Shown: positions 1 through 8,776 of the stretch, piece after piece
How positions within the stretch are numbered: the first letter of the stretch is position 1
Layout: each line of letters begins with the position of its first letter
From: Pectobacterium betavasculorum
Lineage (GTDB): Bacteria; Pseudomonadota; Gammaproteobacteria; Enterobacterales; Enterobacteriaceae
Reading direction: 5' to 3'
DNA length: 64,000 nt
Assembly (NCBI RefSeq): GCF_000749845.1
Contig: NZ_JQHM01000014.1
Location: forward strand, 1-64,000
Translations under genes and position numbers: made by a program
The notes under the pieces: model-generated
Told to the model about the DNA's origin: nothing
The model's database searches: none
The model's input: only the letters and a program-made list of their open reading frames with translations

Positions 1-43
1 ATTTGGGGGTCACTCCGTCATCGAACCAACTTGACCCCAAATC
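1..43. repeat. Imperfect inverted repeat at window edge
   Basis: ATTTGGGG at the left edge is mirrored by CCCCAAAT at 36-43, and the flanking GTCA/TGAC bases also match apart from a one-base bulge. It lies on the 3' side of the minus-strand tRNA-Asn, where an element using that tRNA would sit, so it may be the end of a former island. That role is inference; the repeat itself is seen directly. Confidence 0.35.
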
Positions 44-163
44 TGACCACCAAATTCTCCCGATGCGGAGGGAAAACTGAAAATGCATCGGGAAGACTTT
101 TCACGCTAACTTATTGAATCTGAATCATATAAGGATTCGCAGAGCGGCATGAAAACAAGAATT

Positions 164-239
164 TGGCTCCTCTGACTGGACTCGAACCAGTGACATACGG
201 ATTAACAGTCCGCCGTTCTACCGACTGAACTACAGAGGA
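164..239 (-). tRNA. tRNA-Asn(GTT)
   Basis: A 76-nt cloverleaf reads on the minus strand with encoded CCA. The acceptor stem TCCTCTG pairs with CAGAGGA, the anticodon loop is CTGTTAA giving anticodon GTT, and the T-loop is GGTTCGAGTCC. Its 3' end together with one adjoining base (163-179) contains the 17-bp sequence known as the attachment core of the Yersinia high-pathogenicity island. A tRNA-Asn beside nac is also the arrangement in E. coli. Confidence 0.97.
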
Positions 240-489
240 ATCGGTTAAGTGCGATGGATAATAGCGGGAGCGTTTCGGGTTGTCAAAGGCTGTTATCGTT
301 CGGTGCGTTTGATTGCCGAACTAATAACCAACATATTGAAATTATTGCTCAAGTTTAGCACCGAAAAGCAATGAAATGTGCTGATTAGCGGGTCGGCCTG
401 CACTCTAAAATAGCAGGGATTGCTTTAAGATGGTGCAGGTTGGCATCGGCTTAATGATGAGGGTCCTATAAAAAATTGGGGGCATTGGT

Positions 490-505
490 TAGCAGAATCA
501 TTGCT
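490..505 (+). promoter_or_regulatory. Candidate sigma-54 promoter of nac
   Basis: TAGCAGA, four bases, then TTGCT resembles the -24/-12 consensus TGGCACG-N4-TTGCW, with one G of the -24 GG lost. It lies about 115 bases before the nac start. In enterics nac is transcribed by sigma-54 RNA polymerase with NtrC, which fits, but no NtrC site was verified. Confidence 0.45.
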
Positions 506-618
506 TTTGCTTATTTTACCTGTGGCTTATCAATGAGGTATCACTTTTTCTTAGACGTGGAAATATAATGTGGCGCGCTTTTTGCTACCTCTTTAGGGTA
601 ACTACTCAGGAGGCAGAC

Positions 619-894
619 ATGAATCTTAGACGGCTCAAGTATTTTGTGAAAATCGTTGATATCGGTAGCCTGACACAGGCTGCTGAGTTGTTGCATATTG
701 CACAACCGGCGCTGAGCCAGCAGGTCGCAACGCTGGAGGGTGAACTCGAAAAACAACTGTTGGTACGGAGTCGGCGTGGTGTTACGCCTACCGAGGCGGG
801 GAAAATTCTTTATTCTCATGCACAGACAATATTGTCGCAGTGTGAACAGGCAAAGGATGCGGTAAGTGGTGCGCGGCAGTCAATGAGTGCATAA
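619..894 (+). CDS. nac: Short Nac, LysR-type nitrogen assimilation regulator (DNA-binding half only)
   Basis: The 91-residue product matches the N-terminus of Nac almost throughout: it opens MNLRRLKYFVKIVDIGSLTQ and continues with the LysR winged helix-turn-helix and the start of the linker helix. Full-length Nac is about 305 residues, so the whole co-inducer-binding and tetramerisation region is missing. The ATG at 619 is preceded by AGGAGG at 608-613 and fits the family start better than the upstream ATG at 568. The reading frame ends cleanly and a strong hairpin follows 15 bases later. Work on Klebsiella NAC showed that roughly the first 100 residues can bind DNA and regulate, so this may be functional rather than a pseudogene. 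Neighbouring tRNA-Asn supports the identity. Confidence 0.8.
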   Translation: MNLRRLKYFVKIVDIGSLTQAAELLHIAQPALSQQVATLEGELEKQLLVRSRRGVTPTEAGKILYSHAQTILSQCEQAKDAVSGARQSMSA

Positions 895-908
895 GCGTTA
901 TCCATGGA

Positions 909-932
909 GCCAGCCATTTCCCGATGGCTGGC
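909..932 (+). terminator. Hairpin after nac
   Basis: GCCAGCCAT and ATGGCTGGC form a perfect nine-pair stem with a six-base loop, followed by an AT-rich but not uniformly T-rich stretch. Its position 15 bases after the nac stop suggests the transcript ends here. Confidence 0.6.
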
Positions 933-1274
933 GACTAATTAAATTCTCATATCAGATATATTGTTTGCCTCACATGCTTTTTTTGTGAACTTCCTCATAA
1001 CTTCATGTATTGTCGCGCTTCTTTCAAAGAATGGCGTTGCTCTTAAAAATAAAATGGATTTTTAGTTTTTTTATTTATTGGATTTATTTATCTATAATTT
1101 CATTTTATTGCCTCGATGTGAATATGATTTCCTTAAAATGGTAATAGACACTAGCGGTCAGGCCATTCACAGTGTTACATTAATCTTCGTTATGTTTTCT
1201 CTAATCCTGTGCACCAGAGAACAGGTATTGCCTTATGGGTGTATGACGGTTATTTTTTTGATTAAGGAGTTCAA
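933..1274. other. AT-rich intergenic region before iraP
   Basis: No convincing gene is present; the open frame at 1078-1278 lacks a ribosome site and family likeness. The stretch must hold the iraP promoter, but I see no unambiguous -35/-10 pair. Confidence 0.5.
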
Positions 1275-1541
1275 ATGAATAATATCCTCTCTCATCTTTT
1301 AATAAAGCTGGCAGAAAAAGAAGTTGGAGAAAAAGCGCTTAACGCGAAGGTTGAATCGTTAGAGATGCTGATTTCTGCCATTGTGTCAACACTTGATGAT
1401 AGTAAAATCAATGAGTTAAACAGGAAAATAGAGAGTGTGGTCGCTGATGCTTCGCGGCGGAAGGATCAACACAATTACTTAGCCTTGGAATTATTGGCAA
1501 AAAACATCAATCGAATCACAACCGTTTCATTGCGGGAATAG
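1275..1541 (+). CDS. iraP: Anti-adapter protein IraP, stabiliser of RpoS
   Basis: The 88-residue protein resembles E. coli IraP (86 residues) in length and in its N-terminal helix: LLIKLAEKE here against LLFKLAQKE there, then a valine/leucine heptad pattern. The first two thirds are predicted coiled coil. IraP binds the adapter RssB and prevents delivery of sigma-S to ClpXP, raising RpoS under phosphate or magnesium limitation in E. coli. The C-terminal third has diverged. The start is fixed by AAGGAG five bases upstream of the ATG. It is monocistronic and converges with cycA. Identity is good but rests on a short protein. Confidence 0.75.
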   Translation: MNNILSHLLIKLAEKEVGEKALNAKVESLEMLISAIVSTLDDSKINELNRKIESVVADASRRKDQHNYLALELLAKNINRITTVSLRE

Positions 1542-1655
1542 CTTTCTATATATCAATGGTGATGACATTAATTGACAGCATATTAATTTCAACACATCAA
1601 TTGAGAATTATTTATATTCAACAATAGAGAATACTTGTGCTATGCGTGACTTTAC

Positions 1656-1694
1656 TGAAAAAAATTGAAGGCGCTGACGTTGTCCGCGCCTTTC
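1656..1694 (-). terminator. Terminator of cycA
   Basis: AAGGCGC (1668-1674) and GCGCCTT (1686-1692) form a seven-pair stem with an 11-base loop. On the minus strand it is followed by a T-rich run (TTCAATTTTTTT), 16 bases after the cycA stop. It could also serve iraP from the other side. Confidence 0.75.
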
Positions 1695-1709
1695 TTGCGT
1701 TTATCCGCT

Positions 1710-3128
1710 TTACTTCACATTAACCGCCTGAACCTGCTTTTTCCGACGAATAAACTGATAAGCCATAGCCAGAACAATAAACCACAGCGGCGTGACAATA
1801 AGCGCCTGGCGTGTATCTGGCTGCAATGTTAACAGTACAATAACAAACGCGAAGAAGGCCAGACATATCCAGCACATAAAAATACCTAATGGCATTTTAT
1901 ATGATGACTCCGCATGTAGATGAGGGCGCTTTTTACGATATGTCAGGTAAGAGCACAGGATGATGCTCCAGATGAACATGAATAAAATTGCAGAGACGGT
2001 GGTCACCAGCGTAAAGACGGTCATTACGTTTGGAATCAAGTAGATCAATACCACGCCAGAGAGCAAACAAATACAGGAAAACATCAATCCCGTCGAAGGA
2101 ACAGAACGTTTAGAAAGCATGCCGAAGCTTTTCGGTGCATCACCTTGTTTAGCGAGGCCAAAGAGCATGCGGCTAGTTGAGAACACGCCGCTATTGGCTG
2201 AGGATGCTGCCGACGTCAATACGACGAAGTTGATCATACTGGCGGCTGCTGGTAAGCCCACAAGAACGAACATTTCTACGAAAGGGCTGCGATCCGCAGT
2301 AATTGCACTCCACGGCGTCACGGACATAATCATGATTAGTGCAAATACATAAAACATGATGATACGAATCGGGATAGCGTTAATAGCGCGGGGCAGTACG
2401 ACCTTCGGATTTTTAGTTTCAGCGGCAGTAGTACCAACCAGTTCGATACCAACAAATGCAAATACGGCTATCTGGAATCCGGCAAAGAAGCCACTTATTC
2501 CTTTAGGGAACATGCCGCCATCATTCCATAGGTTGGTAAAAGAGGCGACGTTTCCTGATGGGGAAGAGAACTGCATCATGACCAGCACGGCACCGACCAG
2601 GATTAACGCAACGATAGCGACAATTTTTATCATTGCGAACCAGAATTCCATCTCGCCAAACAGCTTTACGGTTGCCAGATTTAGCGTCAGTAATAGCAGA
2701 ACACAAAGCAGGGAAGGGATCCACTGCGATAAATCAGGGAACCAGAATTGAGTGTAGGCGCTAATAGCTACGACATCGGCAATGCCGGTTACGACCCAGC
2801 AGAACCAGTAAGTCCAGCCAGTAAAGAACCCAGCCCATGGCCCCAGTAGATCAGCCGCGAAATCACTGAATGATTTATAGTTGAGATTGGAGAGTAATAA
2901 TTCCCCCATTGCGCGCATGACAAAAAACAGCATAAAACCAATGATCATATAAACGAAGATGATCGAAGGGCCAGCCATGCTGATGGTTTTGCCCGAGCCC
3001 ATGAATAGCCCAGTACCGATTGCTCCGCCAATGGCGATGAGCTGAATGTGACGATTAGTCAGATTCCGTTGCAGTCCCTTTCCCTGTTCAGGGGTAAGAT
3101 CTGCGGCTTCTCTTGATTTTTCAACCAT
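1710..3128 (-). CDS. cycA: D-serine/D-alanine/glycine:H+ symporter CycA
   Basis: The 472-residue protein is nearly colinear with E. coli CycA (470 residues). After a short polar N-terminus it has the amino-acid permease signature around RHIQLIAIGGAIGTGLFMGS and about twelve hydrophobic segments, with the conserved GIELVGTTAAETKNP motif near residues 240-255. It imports glycine, D-alanine, D-serine and beta-alanine across the inner membrane and is also the entry route for D-cycloserine. In enterics its mRNA is a GcvB sRNA target; I could not verify a GcvB site here. It is transcribed alone, ending at the hairpin near 1670. Confidence 0.95.
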   Translation of the reverse strand: MVEKSREAADLTPEQGKGLQRNLTNRHIQLIAIGGAIGTGLFMGSGKTISMAGPSIIFVYMIIGFMLFFVMRAMGELLLSNLNYKSFSDFAADLLGPWAGFFTGWTYWFCWVVTGIADVVAISAYTQFWFPDLSQWIPSLLCVLLLLTLNLATVKLFGEMEFWFAMIKIVAIVALILVGAVLVMMQFSSPSGNVASFTNLWNDGGMFPKGISGFFAGFQIAVFAFVGIELVGTTAAETKNPKVVLPRAINAIPIRIIMFYVFALIMIMSVTPWSAITADRSPFVEMFVLVGLPAAASMINFVVLTSAASSANSGVFSTSRMLFGLAKQGDAPKSFGMLSKRSVPSTGLMFSCICLLSGVVLIYLIPNVMTVFTLVTTVSAILFMFIWSIILCSYLTYRKKRPHLHAESSYKMPLGIFMCWICLAFFAFVIVLLTLQPDTRQALIVTPLWFIVLAMAYQFIRRKKQVQAVNVK

Positions 3129-3421
3129 ATAAGTACACTTTCCTGTTTCTGTCTGTGATGTTTTTTGAGCTCTTTGGCGGCTCTCATTTGAGAAAATCTA
3201 AACGAATAAGATAGCGCAACCTCCGTACTTATTACAGCGTATGTCTGAGATCGCCCAGCATAAAGCAGTCAGATAATGATGTAAGGTGAGGTTGTATGTT
3301 TTTTCGCCCTAAAATGAAAAGGATATAAAACGATGAAAGGTATATATAGACTGAGCAGGTTAACAAAATTGCCAACTGCTAACAATGCTATTATCGCGTA
3401 TAAAAAATTAATATGAAGTAT
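3129..3421. other. Upstream region of cycA
   Basis: AT-rich non-coding stretch between the divergently oriented cycA and tRNA-Lys genes. It should contain the cycA promoter and leader; no open frame or clear hairpin was found. Confidence 0.5.
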
Positions 3422-3450
3422 TTGACAGGTGCGCCCGGGAGGAGAATAAT
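3422..3450 (+). promoter_or_regulatory. Sigma-70 promoter of tRNA-Lys
   Basis: A perfect TTGACA (3422-3427) is separated by 17 bases from AATAAT (3445-3450). The tRNA begins 11 bases later, the expected distance for a stable-RNA promoter with a short 5' leader. Confidence 0.75.
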
Positions 3451-3460
3451 CCTCGCCGTT

Positions 3461-3536
<76 letters not shown>

Positions 3537-3994
3537 ACAATTTCAATGAGTTACAAGTTAATTTTCGAATTATTATTATTTTTTTAGTTTCTTTTAATTT
3601 ATTTATCCCCGTCTTCTAATTTTACCGTTTTTTTTCACTGACTATAAATCCCTCATTTTTATTCTTTCTGATATTTTTACGTTTACTCCTGATTAGTTCA
3701 TGCGGAGAAATATGGCTATTTTTATTCATCTGTCATTTGAGCATAGAACGAAATATAACGTGGTTGATGATATAACATGCAAGATGTTGCACTGCTTACT
3801 GAGGATATGTCCTATGCATCCCGAAGAGTGGTGAGAAGGTGCTATGCTTAGCCGAGGGATAGTCAACAGACTGTAGATAATGTTGCGAGTTGCATACACA
3901 GGGTTGTGTTTACATCCACTGGGGGCGGCGTTTAGAGTTAGCTGAAGTTTCCTGGTTAGCCATAAGCAAGTTTCTGCTTGATTTCGGAGGTGAT
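3537..3994. other. Intergenic region without a recognisable gene
   Basis: AT-rich with T-runs just after the tRNA that may end its transcript. The open frame beginning at 3890 is taken to start only at 3995. Nothing else is supported. Confidence 0.4.
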
Positions 3995-4282
3995 ATGGGG
4001 TTCGAAAAATTACTGGCTGTCATAGAAAAAAGTCACCAGGACCCAAAATCGGTTATCTCTTTGTCTGAACTGAGCCAGGCAATTCATGAGATAATTTGTA
4101 CAGAAAGTTCGAAAGAGTACAAAATAAATGAATGCTTTACCGAGCTGAGAGAGCTGGTTGATGAAAGAAAAGAGCTTTCCAGAAAACAGTTCCTGGATAA
4201 AGCACTGGTGACGGAATTAACTCAATATAAAAAGAAAGAAAAGGCACTGCTTTTGAAACTCATTAGCATCGGAAATAAATAG
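3995..4282 (+). CDS. Small cytoplasmic protein of unknown function
   Basis: A 95-residue, highly charged, helix-rich product with no signal peptide or membrane segment and a lysine-rich C-terminus around residues 70-85. I do not recognise a family. The ATG at 3995 has GGAGG at 3986-3990, which makes it a better start than the in-frame ATG at 3890. It converges with yecF, with a shared strong hairpin between them. Size and charge pattern recall the small regulatory proteins common in this chromosomal neighbourhood, but this is only an impression. Confidence 0.6.
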   Translation: MGFEKLLAVIEKSHQDPKSVISLSELSQAIHEIICTESSKEYKINECFTELRELVDERKELSRKQFLDKALVTELTQYKKKEKALLLKLISIGNK

Positions 4283-4329
4283 ACTAGAGTCTCTATTTTT
4301 TAAATCAAAAATGATAATGCTAAATATCA

Positions 4330-4367
4330 CTACACCGTCCGAGCAAATTACTGAGATGACGGTGTAG
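4330..4367. terminator. Bidirectional hairpin between convergent genes
   Basis: CTACACCGTC (4330-4339) pairs perfectly with GACGGTGTAG (4358-4367) across an 18-base loop. It lies between the 95-residue gene and yecF, ten bases after the yecF stop; the flanks are AT-rich on both sides. Confidence 0.55.
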
Positions 4368-4376
4368 CAATTAGTG

Positions 4377-4601
4377 CTATTTGCGGTAGCTGGTTTTGAT
4401 TTGTTTAATCGTGTTATCAAAAACGGCCGCCTGCTCGGCATCGTCCAATTGAGCAATATATTTTTCCATATTGATGATGACTTTACCAGCGTCTGCCTGG
4501 CCGATAGCTTTTAATAACAGTGTAACCATAGCCTTTAAACAGGTAACCTCATGGGCCAGTGTTTCAGCGGATGCGACAGTAGAAAAATCTGCGTTGCTCA
4601 T
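4377..4601 (-). CDS. yecF: YecF-family protein (DUF2594)
   Basis: The 74-residue product matches E. coli YecF (74 residues) across its length; the shared core is GQADAGKVIINMEK and QAAVFDNTIKQIK. Function is unknown: it is a small, soluble, helical protein. In E. coli yecF lies directly beside uvrY, as here, with the LuxR-type gene sdiA on its other side; no sdiA is present in this window. The ATG is preceded on the minus strand by GAGG. Orientation is divergent from uvrY with a 640-base gap. Confidence 0.9.
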   Translation of the reverse strand: MSNADFSTVASAETLAHEVTCLKAMVTLLLKAIGQADAGKVIINMEKYIAQLDDAEQAAVFDNTIKQIKTSYRK

Positions 4602-5244
4602 GTTTTTTCCTCAACAAGAAAAAGATGTTTGCCTTCGCTTGCGGCGTGCATTGCCGCTGGCACGACAGGCAGGACCAGATGGGGGGAGTATACCATAAAG
4701 CATATAATGGATTGATATTATTCACTGATAACGCCATTTTAGTGACTGTTTTTTATGCATTTAACTTATTTAAATAGCATCTATATTCTGGAGGGTTTTT
4801 TGTGGAAAAGGCTATAGATGTGTTTCGTTTAATACATATGATATTCGCTATAGATTTTTTTTTCTGAATATATTATTTGTATAATACAGTTGTAGGCGAT
4901 GCTGAATTTTCCAGCAACACCTCGCTTACAAAAGTGAATTTTTATTGACATTTAAAATATAAAGCCAATTGCATGCCATTTAATTTGCATTGTTTTTCAT
5001 ACGTTTTGTGCCATGGAACTGTTTATACTGCTCGGCATATTTGAAATGTTAAGAGTGTGATCAACATACACCCTCAGGTTAACGATATATTGTTATGATC
5101 GGGAAATGCGCTTTATTCCTTCTCGGCATATTTTAAAATACATATTCATATAAATCAGTGTTCATTATTTTTTGAAACCAACGTAGTATCACCTGCAAGC
5201 AATTTTTCATGTAAGTGTTACTCCCTTTTTTGGAGAATTATTCT
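4602..5244. other. Long yecF-uvrY intergenic region
   Basis: AT-rich, no open frame of note. It should contain divergent promoters for yecF and uvrY. A TATAAT at 4880-4885 followed directly by a bulged hairpin is listed separately; no other clear element was found. Confidence 0.5.
4891..4930 (+). ncRNA. Hairpin preceded by TATAAT, possible small RNA or leader
   Basis: TGTAGGCGA pairs with TCGCTTACA (one G-T) and TGCTG with CAGCA inside it, leaving a five-base bulge on the 3' side and a seven-base loop. TATAAT sits at 4880-4885 so that the predicted transcript would begin at the hairpin foot, though no good -35 is visible. It may be the 5' structure of the uvrY mRNA or a short RNA. Inference only. 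Confidence 0.25.
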
Positions 5245-5901
5245 TTGATTAGCGTTTTTCTTGTTGATGACCATGAACTGGTGCGGGCAGGGATACGACG
5301 CATTCTTGACGATATCAAAGGTCTGAAAGTGGTTGGTGAGGCAGGCTGTGGTGAAGATGCCGTAAAATGGTGTCGAAGCAATAATGTTGATGTTGTTCTG
5401 ATGGATATGAGCATGCCAGGCATCGGTGGGCTTGAAGCAACGCGTAAAATCTTGCGTTTTACTCCAGGTATAAAAGTCATCATGCTTACCATTTATACGG
5501 AAAACCCATTACCTGCTAAAGTGATGCAGGCTGGTGCCGCAGGATATGTTAGTAAAGCAGCAGCCCCTCAGGAAGTGATCTCTGCCATTCGAGCGGTGCA
5601 TGCAGGAAAGCGGTATATTGCTTCTGATATTGCTCAACAAATGGCATTAAGCCAGTTGGAACCGCAGACGGATGCGCCGCTTGAGTGTTTGTCTGAACGC
5701 GAATTACAGATTATGCTAATGATAACGAAGGGGCAGAAAGTGACTGAAATCTCAGATCAGCTTAATCTTAGCCCTAAGACAGTGAACAGCTATCGTTACC
5801 GTATGTTCAGTAAGCTGAATATCAACGGAGACGTAGAACTGACGCATCTGGCTATCAAGCATGGGCTTTTTACCGCGGAGACATTGTTAAGTAGTGAGTG
5901 A
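5245..5901 (+). CDS. uvrY: UvrY (GacA/ExpA) response regulator
   Basis: 218 residues as in E. coli UvrY. The receiver domain occupies about residues 1-120 with acidic pocket residues in VDDHE and phospho-acceptor Asp in [10 protein letters not shown] (near residue 54) and Lys in SKAAAPQ; the LuxR-type helix-turn-helix is at about 145-205 ([20 protein letters not shown]). The start is TTG at 5245, as in E. coli, with GGAG nine bases upstream. Phosphorylated by BarA (GacS/ExpS), it activates the rsmB/csrB RNAs, freeing genes from RsmA/CsrA; in soft-rot bacteria this controls plant-cell-wall-degrading enzymes. It overlaps uvrC by eight bases, an arrangement conserved in gammaproteobacteria. Confidence 0.97.
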   Translation: MISVFLVDDHELVRAGIRRILDDIKGLKVVGEAGCGEDAVKWCRSNNVDVVLMDMSMPGIGGLEATRKILRFTPGIKVIMLTIYTENPLPAKVMQAGAAGYVSKAAAPQEVISAIRAVHAGKRYIASDIAQQMALSQLEPQTDAPLECLSERELQIMLMITKGQKVTEISDQLNLSPKTVNSYRYRMFSKLNINGDVELTHLAIKHGLFTAETLLSSE

Positions 5902-7726
5902 GAGCTTCAATGCTTCGGCATTTTTAAAAACGGTAACGAGCCAGCCTGGGGTCTACCGTATGTACGATGCCGGCAATACGGTCATCTATGTTGGTAAGGC
6001 AAAAGACTTAAAAAAACGACTTGCCAGCTATTTCCGCAGTCATGTTGCCAGCCGTAAAACCGAGGCGTTAGTCAAAAGCATCAAGCATATTGATGTCACG
6101 ATCACGCATACAGAAACTGAAGCCTTACTACTAGAACACAATTACATCAAACTTTATCAGCCGCGTTATAACGTCTTGTTACGCGACGATAAATCCTATC
6201 CCATGATTTTCCTGAGCGGGGATGCTCATCCGCGTCTGGCCATTCACCGTGGTGCTAAGCATGCTAAGGGCGAATACTTTGGCCCATTTCCTAACGGCAA
6301 TGCCGTGCGTGAAACGCTACTATTGCTGCAAAAACTGTTCCCGGTGCGTCAGTGTGAAAACAGTGTCTACCGCAATCGCTCCCGCCCTTGCCTGCAATAT
6401 CAAATTGGGCGCTGCCTTGGGCCTTGCGTTAGTGGTTTGGTTAGCGAAGAAGATTATCAGCAGCAGGTTGAGTATGTTCGCCTGTTCTTGTCCGGTAAAG
6501 ATCAGCAAGTACTGAATCAACTCATCTCCCGGATGGAAGCAGCCAGTCGTGACCTGCATTTTGAAGATGCAGCACGAATACGCGATCAGATCCAAGCGGT
6601 TCGTCGAGTGACGGAAAAACAATTTGTTTCCGGCGACGGAGAAGATTTGGACGTCATTAGCGTTGCTTTTGATGCCGGCATGGCCTGCGTGTATGTCCTT
6701 TTCATCCGACAGGGAAAAGTGCTTGGCAGCCGAAGCTATTTCCCCAAAGTGCCTGGCGGTACAGAATTGGGAGAAGTTGTGCAAACTTTTGTCGGGCAAT
6801 TTTATTTACAAGGAAGTTTAGGTCGAACGCTTCCCACAGAAATTCTTCTTGATTTTACCTTGCCTGACAAAGATTTACTGACGGAATCCCTCACGGAGGT
6901 CGCGGGTAGAAAAGTACAGATACAGACGAAACCTCGTGGCGATCGTGCTCGTTATTTAAAACTGGCGCGGACGAATGCTGCTACGGCATTGGTCACAAAA
7001 TTGTCCCAGCAATCCACCATTCATCAGCGTTTTACTGCATTAGCCAACGTCTTGCAGTTGCCAGAAATCCATCGAATGGAGTGTTTTGATATCAGTCATA
7101 CTATGGGGGAGCAGACTGTGGCATCCTGCGTGGTATTTGATGCAAATGGACCGCTACGCTCTGAATATCGTCGCTATAATATCAGTGGTATTACGCCCGG
7201 TGATGATTATGCCGCCATGGCGCAAGTCCTGCGGCGCCGATATGGTAAAGCGTTAGATGACAGTAAAATACCGGACGTTATTGTGATCGATGGTGGGAAA
7301 GGGCAGCTCGGCCAGGCTCAGGCTGTGTTTGACTCATTGCAGGTATCGTGGGATAAAAACAAGCCTCTGTTACTTGGCGTCGCGAAAGGCAGCGATCGTA
7401 AGGCCGGGCTGGAAACACTGTTTTTTGAGGCGACAGGTGAGGGCATAGCATTGCCCGCTGATTCTCCTGCGCTGCACGTTATCCAGCATATTCGCGATGA
7501 TTCGCATGACCACGCGATTGGTGGACATCGTAAGAAGAGAGCAAAAGTAAAAAACACCAGTACGCTGGAGCTTATTGAAGGTGTCGGCCCTAAACGTCGT
7601 CAAACCCTGCTTAAATACATGGGAGGGCTACAGCCTTTGATGAATGCCAGCATTGAGGAGATTGCAAATGTTCCAGGAATTTCGCATGCATTGGCAGAAA
7701 AAATCTTCCATGCATTGAAACACTAG
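5894..7726 (+). CDS. uvrC: Excinuclease ABC subunit C
   Basis: 610 residues, exactly the E. coli length. In order: GIY-YIG nuclease ([20 protein letters not shown], about 18-40) for the 3' incision, a cysteine-bearing region ([13 protein letters not shown], about 160), the UVR motif (about 205-240), the RNase H-like endonuclease domain for the 5' incision, and two C-terminal helix-hairpin-helix motifs ([17 protein letters not shown]). It acts with UvrA/UvrB in nucleotide excision repair. The start is GTG at 5894 inside the end of uvrY, implying translational coupling. Confidence 0.98.
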   Translation: MSESFNASAFLKTVTSQPGVYRMYDAGNTVIYVGKAKDLKKRLASYFRSHVASRKTEALVKSIKHIDVTITHTETEALLLEHNYIKLYQPRYNVLLRDDKSYPMIFLSGDAHPRLAIHRGAKHAKGEYFGPFPNGNAVRETLLLLQKLFPVRQCENSVYRNRSRPCLQYQIGRCLGPCVSGLVSEEDYQQQVEYVRLFLSGKDQQVLNQLISRMEAASRDLHFEDAARIRDQIQAVRRVTEKQFVSGDGEDLDVISVAFDAGMACVYVLFIRQGKVLGSRSYFPKVPGGTELGEVVQTFVGQFYLQGSLGRTLPTEILLDFTLPDKDLLTESLTEVAGRKVQIQTKPRGDRARYLKLARTNAATALVTKLSQQSTIHQRFTALANVLQLPEIHRMECFDISHTMGEQTVASCVVFDANGPLRSEYRRYNISGITPGDDYAAMAQVLRRRYGKALDDSKIPDVIVIDGGKGQLGQAQAVFDSLQVSWDKNKPLLLGVAKGSDRKAGLETLFFEATGEGIALPADSPALHVIQHIRDDSHDHAIGGHRKKRAKVKNTSTLELIEGVGPKRRQTLLKYMGGLQPLMNASIEEIANVPGISHALAEKIFHALKH

Positions 7727-7784
7727 GGACAATGTAGCAACATACTCCTAGTATCCACTCCAGCCAGATAGTTACCTAAGCGCT

Positions 7785-8333
7785 ATGCAATTTAATATAC
7801 CGACGTTGCTTACCCTGTTTCGTGTTGCTCTTATTCCGTTTTTCGTGCTGGCGTTTTATCTTCCATTCGTCTGGGCACCGCTGCTTTGCTCGTTGATCTT
7901 CGTGTTTGCTGCCGTGACGGATTGGTTTGATGGTTTCCTTGCCCGCCGCTGGAAGCAAACCACGCGCTTTGGTGCTTTCCTCGACCCTGTTGCGGATAAA
8001 GTGATGGTGGCTGTCGCGCTGGTGTTGGTGGCGGAATATTATCATTCTTGGTGGATTACGCTGCCGGCTGCAACAATGATCGCGCGGGAAATCATTATTT
8101 CAGCATTACGTGAGTGGATGGCTGAAATTGGTAAAAGAAGCAGCGTTGCCGTTTCGTGGATAGGAAAAGTTAAAACCACGGCTCAGATGATGGCGCTTTT
8201 TGCTTTGCTATGGCGTCCAGAGCGCATTGTTGAAGGTATTGGTGTTGTGGCGTTGTACATAGCAGCAGTGCTGACTTTCTGGTCCATGTTTCAATATTTA
8301 AACGCTGCGCGCCACGATTTGCTTGAACCTTGA
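7785..8333 (+). CDS. pgsA: CDP-diacylglycerol-glycerol-3-phosphate 3-phosphatidyltransferase
   Basis: 182 residues, as in E. coli PgsA. The CDP-alcohol phosphatidyltransferase motif is present as [28 protein letters not shown] pattern (DG...AR...G...D...D), near residues 46-70, with several hydrophobic segments. It makes phosphatidylglycerophosphate, the first committed step to phosphatidylglycerol and cardiolipin, in the inner membrane. It lies 58 bases after uvrC, as in E. coli, and precedes tRNA-Gly. Confidence 0.97.
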   Translation: MQFNIPTLLTLFRVALIPFFVLAFYLPFVWAPLLCSLIFVFAAVTDWFDGFLARRWKQTTRFGAFLDPVADKVMVAVALVLVAEYYHSWWITLPAATMIAREIIISALREWMAEIGKRSSVAVSWIGKVKTTAQMMALFALLWRPERIVEGIGVVALYIAAVLTFWSMFQYLNAARHDLLEP

Positions 8334-8383
8334 TCGAAGCGCCGTAAAAACCAGCAAACGAATGCGGTTGCTTGATAATTCTG

Positions 8384-8411
8384 TTGACTCAACGCGTCAG
8401 GTCAGTAGAAT
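8384..8411 (+). promoter_or_regulatory. Promoter of tRNA-Gly
   Basis: TTGACT (8384-8389), 16 bases, then TAGAAT (8406-8411). It lies 61 bases upstream of the mature tRNA, consistent with a processed 5' leader. Confidence 0.6.
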
Positions 8412-8472
8412 GCACCGCATCAACAGCAACGCTGGTTTATAAGAAGTTAGAAAAATCAGTGAGTTCTGTGTT

Positions 8473-8548
<76 letters not shown>

Positions 8549-8595
8549 ATTTATGATCTGTAGACAGCTACTGAAGTCTGCAAGTCGTTGAAAAT

Positions 8596-8616
8596 AGGAC
8601 CTTCGGGTCCTTTTTT
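8596..8616 (+). terminator. Intrinsic terminator after tRNA-Gly
   Basis: AGGACC, loop TTCG, GGTCCT and a run of T's: a textbook short terminator, 48 bases after the tRNA. It should insulate the element from transcription entering from the tRNA promoter. Confidence 0.85.
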
Positions 8617-8656
8617 CGTTCCAGCGAAGTCTACTGGAATCCGTCTACATCCACGC

Positions 8657-8680
8657 TTTTTTAGTCCATTTTTTAGTCCA
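8657..8680 (+). repeat. Tandem 12-bp direct repeat near the element end
   Basis: TTTTTTAGTCCA occurs twice back to back. Short direct repeats between att core and integrase gene are commonly arm-type integrase or excisionase sites; that role here is inference. Confidence 0.55.
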
Positions 8681-8776
8681 TAAAAAACGGGTGCGTGGGG
8701 TTCCGTATTCTTGCTGGGTCGGAGCGAGCCATGAGTCGAGGATCTAGCCTAACTCTTCAAGTTAGGAGCTGGAACT

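Noticed and set aside
1078..1278. 66-codon plus-strand frame before iraP
   Set aside because: No ribosome site, AT-rich composition, no family likeness, and it runs into the iraP start.
2119..2751. Two plus-strand frames inside cycA
   Set aside because: They are antisense to the well-conserved CycA and have no likeness of their own.
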